NCBI GenBank assembly: GCA_007120055.1 | Contig: SKOL01000431.1 | Location: 1-9,751 of the forward strand | Length of the DNA: 9,751 nt | Reading direction: 5' to 3' | Source: Anaerobacillus sp. | Lineage (GTDB): Bacteria > Bacillota > Bacilli > Bacillales_H > Anaerobacillaceae | Shown here: positions 6,991-9,751 of the stretch, in pieces | How the letters are laid out: every line of letters starts with the position of its first letter | Numbering within the stretch: position 1 is the first letter of the stretch | Made by a program: the position numbers and the translations under genes | The notes under the pieces: model-generated | What the model saw: only the letters and a program-made list of their open reading frames with translations | Database searches by the model: none | What the model was told of the DNA's origin: nothing

Positions 6991-7929
6991 ATGAATATAA
7001 AAAAGGGGTTATTAACGATAGGATTAGCTAGTGTTTTGGCGATCGTATCGGCGTGCGGATCTGAAGAAAGAGTTGATGAAACAGAACCGTTTTTCGTTGG
7101 TGAAGCTGTTCAAGAACGGGAACAATCATTTTCTTATACACATATTCATGGGATGTCGATAAATCCAGAAGATCCAAATAAAATTTTTCTAGCTAGTCAT
7201 GACGGTTTAATTGAATATAATAAACAAAGTGGTGAAGCTTACTACGTCGGTAGTAAAAAGTTTGATTTAATGGGCTTTTCACAAGTTGCGGATTCAAAGT
7301 ATTTGATGACTAGTGGTCATCCCGAACCTGGAAGTTCTTTAGAAGATCCACTAGGGTTTATGTGGAGTGAAGACTTAGGTGAAACATGGGAAGTTCGTAG
7401 TTTCTATGGAATGATTGATTTTCATGCATTAACCTCTACCCAAAGTCAAGGTAAGCTGTTATCGTATGCGATTGACAACAATGACCATTTTATTTTTGCA
7501 TCTACTGACAAAGGTTATAGTTGGGAAGTTGTCAAGACGAATGGCTTACCGTTAGAACCTGATGAGTTTTTTGACTTAGCGATTGCTCCTAATAACGATG
7601 ATGTCGTTTATGCAGCAACGAGCTCTGGACTAATGTACTCAGAAAATGGCGGCGTAGATTGGAGTAGAAAAGTGGAAGGCTTTATTACAGCACTTAATGT
7701 AGTAAGCGATGATGAAGTCATTTTTTATGAAGCAAGCCAAAGCGGATTGTACAGATTAAAAGGAGAAGAATTTATCACATATGATCTCTATTTACAAACC
7801 GATGCAGCAAACTATATTGCAATCAACAATTCATCTGAAGTGATCGTTGCGACCTTCCAAAACAACCTGTATGAAACGACAGATCACGGTGAGAATTGGG
7901 AGTTGTTAGTTGAAGAGGGCAGCTTTTAA
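6991..7929 (+). CDS. BNR/Asp-box repeat lipoprotein (F510_1955-type family)
   Basis: The 312-residue protein has a lipoprotein signal: a basic start, a hydrophobic core and lipobox VSAC with Cys22, so it should be lipid-anchored on the outer face of the membrane. Four Asp boxes (S/T-x-D/N-x-G-x-x-W) are visible: SEDLGETW (126-133), STDKGYSW (171-178), SENGGVDW (217-224) and TTDHGENW (296-303). They indicate a beta-propeller of the sialidase/VPS10 type. The conserved opening HIHGMSINPEDPNKIFLAS (51-69) matches what I recall of the family named F510_1955 glycosylhydrolase, although no sialidase catalytic set is evident and enzyme activity is unproven. HIHG and nearby histidines could bind metal. 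AAAGGAG (6976-6982) lies 8 nt before the ATG. The gene ends at the terminator at 7953-7998. Confidence 0.85.
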   Translation: MNIKKGLLTIGLASVLAIVSACGSEERVDETEPFFVGEAVQEREQSFSYTHIHGMSINPEDPNKIFLASHDGLIEYNKQSGEAYYVGSKKFDLMGFSQVADSKYLMTSGHPEPGSSLEDPLGFMWSEDLGETWEVRSFYGMIDFHALTSTQSQGKLLSYAIDNNDHFIFASTDKGYSWEVVKTNGLPLEPDEFFDLAIAPNNDDVVYAATSSGLMYSENGGVDWSRKVEGFITALNVVSDDEVIFYEASQSGLYRLKGEEFITYDLYLQTDAANYIAINNSSEVIVATFQNNLYETTDHGENWELLVEEGSF

Positions 7930-7952
7930 TCATGATTTTAAAAAGATATTTT

Positions 7953-7998
7953 AGGGTCAGTTCCTTATCCGAATTAGGGTATGTAGCTGACCCTTTTG
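7953..7998 (+). terminator. Terminator of the BNR lipoprotein gene
   Basis: AGGGTCAG (7953-7960) pairs with CTGACCCT (7987-7994), followed by TTTGTTTG. The 26-nt loop contains a smaller CCT/AGG pairing. It lies 24 nt after the stop codon and is convergent with the small minus-strand frame at 8017-8130. Confidence 0.75.
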
Positions 7999-8016
7999 TT
8001 TGTTAAAGTAAAGTTG

Positions 8017-8130
8017 CTAAAACCATTTTAAACCAAATAAAAACAACAAAATCACTACAAACACAATGATCGCAATTCCAAAACCGAATTTAGGTCCCGG
8101 GGGGGGCAGCTGGAAATCAATACGCCCCAC
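8017..8130 (-). CDS. Possible 37-residue hydrophobic membrane peptide
   Basis: A minus-strand frame from GTG 8130 (or TTG 8133) to TAG 8019 encodes 37 residues. The first 14 are polar and proline-rich (IDFQLPPPGPK), encoded partly by a run of eight C. Residues about 15-34 form a continuous transmembrane helix (GFGIAIIVFVVILLF), and the protein ends GLKWF. The layout resembles short Bacillus sporulation membrane proteins such as the YjcZ type, but I cannot assign it. The main doubt is the start: the only good ribosome site, AAAGGAG, lies about 18 nt from the GTG and no ATG is in frame. It could be a real small protein with an unusual start, or a decayed gene. Confidence 0.4.
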   Translation of the reverse strand: MGRIDFQLPPPGPKFGFGIAIIVFVVILLFLFGLKWF

Positions 8131-8133
8131 CAA

Positions 8134-8356
8134 TTTGGAGGTGAGCTTCTCCTTTTTTAATTTTAGATTAGAGGTGAATATAAATTTAAAAGATACATAC
8201 GAAAATTATATTTGAAAAATAAATACTATAATTTTCCTAGTTTTTTCTCCCTGTTATTAAAGTATGAAAGTTTCGTTCGTTGTGTGAGTTATGAAGTATA
8301 TAATTTGAAAAATAATACACGAGAGGTTTACATAAATATTTTGTTTAAGGAGAATT
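8134..8356. other. Gene-free AT-rich leader region with a direct repeat
   Basis: A 15-16 nt direct repeat, TTTGAAAAATA(A)ATAC, occurs at 8211-8226 and 8304-8318, start to start 93 nt. The second copy contains TTGAAA (8305-8310), which could serve as a -35, with TTACAT 17 nt downstream as a poor -10. A GGAG...CTCC hairpin followed by six T lies at 8137-8157. Nothing else was recognised. Confidence 0.45.
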
Positions 8357-8464
8357 TTGAGCGTTATATATTTTTTAGTTTTTAAAAGGACAACTTACAA
8401 GCCATCCGCTCTTAGAATAATTTATATAGTAACTGTAATAAATGAAGGGATGGACTTCAGATGA
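8357..8464 (+). CDS. Candidate 35-residue upstream frame coupled to gtaB
   Basis: A frame from TTG 8357, with AAGGAG (8347-8352) 4 nt upstream, runs to a TGA at 8462-8464 that overlaps the gtaB start as ATGA. The predicted peptide begins MSVIYFLVFKRTTYK, is hydrophobic and basic, and has no family I recognise. The ribosome site and exact ATGA overlap suggest translational coupling, but the short spacing, TTG start and AT-rich background mean it may be chance. Confidence 0.25.
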   Translation: MSVIYFLVFKRTTYKPSALRIIYIVTVINEGMDFR

Positions 8465-9282
8465 AGAAGGTGAAAAAAGCAATTATTCCAGCAGCGGGTT
8501 ACGGCACGAGGAATTTGCCGATTACGAAAGTGTTACCGAAAGAGATGTTTCCGATCAATGGACGTCCGGCCATTCATTATATCGTGGAAGAAGCCGCTGA
8601 GGCTGACATTGAAGAAATTTTAATTGTCGTTTCCCGTAATAAAAACATGATCTTAGATTATTTTGATCGCTCTCTGGAATTAGAGGCATTTTTACAGAAA
8701 ATAAATAAACATCATTTAATAGAGCAGGTTGTAGCACCGAATGTTCACATTCAATATATTCGTCAACCGTATGCGGAAGGGTTAGGTGATGCGGTAAAGC
8801 TAGGGCGACATTTTGTAAGTGACGAGCCATTTGCTGTATTGCTTCCCGATGACCTTTTTTTATGTTCAAAAAAAGGAGCTATCGACCAACTGATACATGC
8901 GTACAATATATACCAAAATTCAACCATTGGTCTTCAAAAAGTAAAAAATGAGTTTTTACAAAACTATGGTGTTGTAAAAGAAAAGGAAAGTGACAAAAGA
9001 CAATATCAAGTTATTGATATAGTTGAAAAGCCTCGTTCGTCACCACCTTCCAATTTAGCGGTTACTGGTCGCTATGTATTTAATCCCTCAATTTTTACGT
9101 ATTTAGAAAAAGTGGAAAGAGGTGCAGGTGGGGAAATTCAACTAACAGATGCAATTAAAGCTTCATTAAATGATGAAAATTGTTATGGAGTTAATTTAAT
9201 CGGTGAACGCTATGATATCGGTAAAGAAGAAGATTATCGTAAATTAATGATGAGATTTTGGAAAAAGAATAGCTTGGAGTAG
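8461..9282 (+). CDS. gtaB: UTP-glucose-1-phosphate uridylyltransferase (GalU/GtaB family)
   Basis: The 273-residue enzyme is predicted to make UDP-glucose from UTP and glucose 1-phosphate, for teichoic acids, glycolipids and exopolysaccharides, in the cytoplasm. The nucleotidyltransferase signature reads AAGYGTRNLPITKVLPKEM (11-29); most GtaB proteins have GLGTR, so Tyr14 is a minor variant. Other landmarks are QPYAEGLGDAV (102-112), the metal-site LPDDL (128-132), the VEKP lysine (Lys190), GRYVF (203-207), AGGEIQLTDAI (222-232) and RYDIG (250-254). The end is shorter than usual (typically about 290 residues), and the segment after RYDIG is KEEDYRKL rather than the usual D/EKLGY/F. A divergent paralogue such as YngB is possible. 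AAGGGA lies 10 nt upstream of the ATG. A terminator follows at 9320. Confidence 0.9.
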   Translation: MKKVKKAIIPAAGYGTRNLPITKVLPKEMFPINGRPAIHYIVEEAAEADIEEILIVVSRNKNMILDYFDRSLELEAFLQKINKHHLIEQVVAPNVHIQYIRQPYAEGLGDAVKLGRHFVSDEPFAVLLPDDLFLCSKKGAIDQLIHAYNIYQNSTIGLQKVKNEFLQNYGVVKEKESDKRQYQVIDIVEKPRSSPPSNLAVTGRYVFNPSIFTYLEKVERGAGGEIQLTDAIKASLNDENCYGVNLIGERYDIGKEEDYRKLMMRFWKKNSLE

Positions 9283-9319
9283 TTTATATTTAAGGGACCG
9301 TTATATGAGGAGCGATATA

Positions 9320-9356
9320 GGAATTATCCGCAATTTGAGCTGATAATTCCTTTTTT
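9320..9356 (+). terminator. gtaB rho-independent terminator
   Basis: GGAATTATC (9320-9328) pairs perfectly with GATAATTCC (9342-9350), followed by six T. It lies 38 nt after the gtaB stop codon and is a textbook intrinsic terminator. Confidence 0.85.
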
Positions 9357-9651
9357 AATTTGTTTATCAGCCGGAAAACCGTCTTTAGTGCCATCGCTGG
9401 CTCTCGATCGCTTTTCACTGCTCCTGTGGTTACTCGTCGCAAAGCGCTGAGAAGATTATCGGAGAAGTAGCTTGGCTTACCAAAGCGATTCCACATTTTA
9501 TAGAAAGTTCATGAAATGTTCGAAAACGCTGTATCCCTTGTGTTGTCTAGGTAATTTGTTAATTTGGTCATATTTGAATCATTTCCTGTGACATATTTCA
9601 CATCAACGAAATCTAGTAGGTAATATTCTTTACATATAATATATATTTCGT
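9357..9651. other. Non-coding or decayed region before repeat copy 3
   Basis: The part 9365-9490 is richer in G+C than its surroundings. It carries an open minus-strand frame that runs into the gtaB terminator, so it is unlikely to be a functional gene. From 9651 down to 9509 the minus strand reads a 46-residue tail (YEIYIICKEYYLLDFVDVK, then TGNDSNMTKLTNY) that is cut off at the repeat boundary. It may be the 3' end of a gene interrupted by repeat copy 3, but I recognise no family. Confidence 0.3.
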
Positions 9652-9751
9652 AGCGAACTCGTTTCAGCAAGCTGAAACATCGAGAAATCAGATGGAGTCT
9701 CGACTCCACCTGATTAAAAGTTCCCACCTACGCTACGCGTTGAGGTGGGGG
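9652..9751 (-). repeat. Dispersed multi-hairpin repeat, copy 3 (truncated by window end)
   Basis: Bases 9657-9751 are identical to 1-95 in the same orientation, and AGCGAACT (9652-9659) extends the match to the complement of copy 2. Hairpins A, B and C are intact; the last about 22 bases of the element lie beyond the window. The flank to its left does not resemble the flanks of copy 2, so this is a separate insertion, not a tandem duplication. Confidence 0.9.

Overview
The window is a low-G+C stretch that looks like the chromosome of an endospore-forming Bacillaceae-type Bacillota. The pointers are a complete spore-specific gerP operon, strong AGGAGG-type ribosome binding sites, GTG/TTG starts, intrinsic terminators with U-runs, and a recognisable sigma-K-type promoter. 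Most content is ordinary core or sporulation metabolism. The unusual part is a family of about 121-bp, multi-hairpin dispersed repeats: one copy at each window edge and one inside.

Layout from left to right. 1-117: repeat copy 1. 118-462: gene-free AT-rich DNA with a bidirectional hairpin and two inverted repeats. 463-999 (+): membrane-anchored TlpA/ResA-type thioredoxin. 1145-1585 (-): small heat-shock (Hsp20) protein. 1711-3699 (-): gerPA-gerPB-gerPC-gerPD-gerPE-gerPF, transcribed right to left from a sigma-K-like promoter at 3736-3763; it includes the 58-residue gerPD, which is easily missed. 3924-3950: terminator. 4086-6272 (+): malate synthase G (glcB). 6277-6397: repeat copy 2, inserted between the glcB stop codon and its terminator (6410-6443). 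6451-6522: a GC-rich structured patch. 6623-7929 (+): a signal-peptide/one-TM small protein followed by a lipoprotein with four Asp-box (BNR) repeats, preceded by 11-bp-phased direct repeats. 8017-8130 (-): a possible 37-residue hydrophobic protein. 8461-9282 (+): a GalU/GtaB-family UTP-glucose-1-phosphate uridylyltransferase, perhaps coupled to a short upstream frame. 9320-9356: its terminator. 9652-9751: repeat copy 3, cut by the window end.

How the genes relate. The GerP proteins act together in the spore coat, letting germinants reach the inner-membrane receptors; the neighbouring Hsp20 protein might also be spore-associated, but only position suggests it. Malate synthase G condenses glyoxylate with acetyl-CoA and stands alone here, without isocitrate lyase or glycolate oxidase genes. 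The small membrane protein and the BNR lipoprotein form a two-gene cell-surface unit. The uridylyltransferase supplies UDP-glucose for envelope glycopolymers. I see no phage, toxin-antitoxin, CRISPR or defence system.

The first 95 bases and the last 95 bases are identical and in the same orientation. This most likely means the window is a contig that stopped at copies of the dispersed repeat. It is not good evidence of a circular replicon, because no replication genes are present. I did not find a convincing new multi-gene system. The best candidates for something undescribed are the repeat/RNA element, the shared motif across the GerP proteins, and the small-protein/BNR-lipoprotein pair with its phased promoter boxes.
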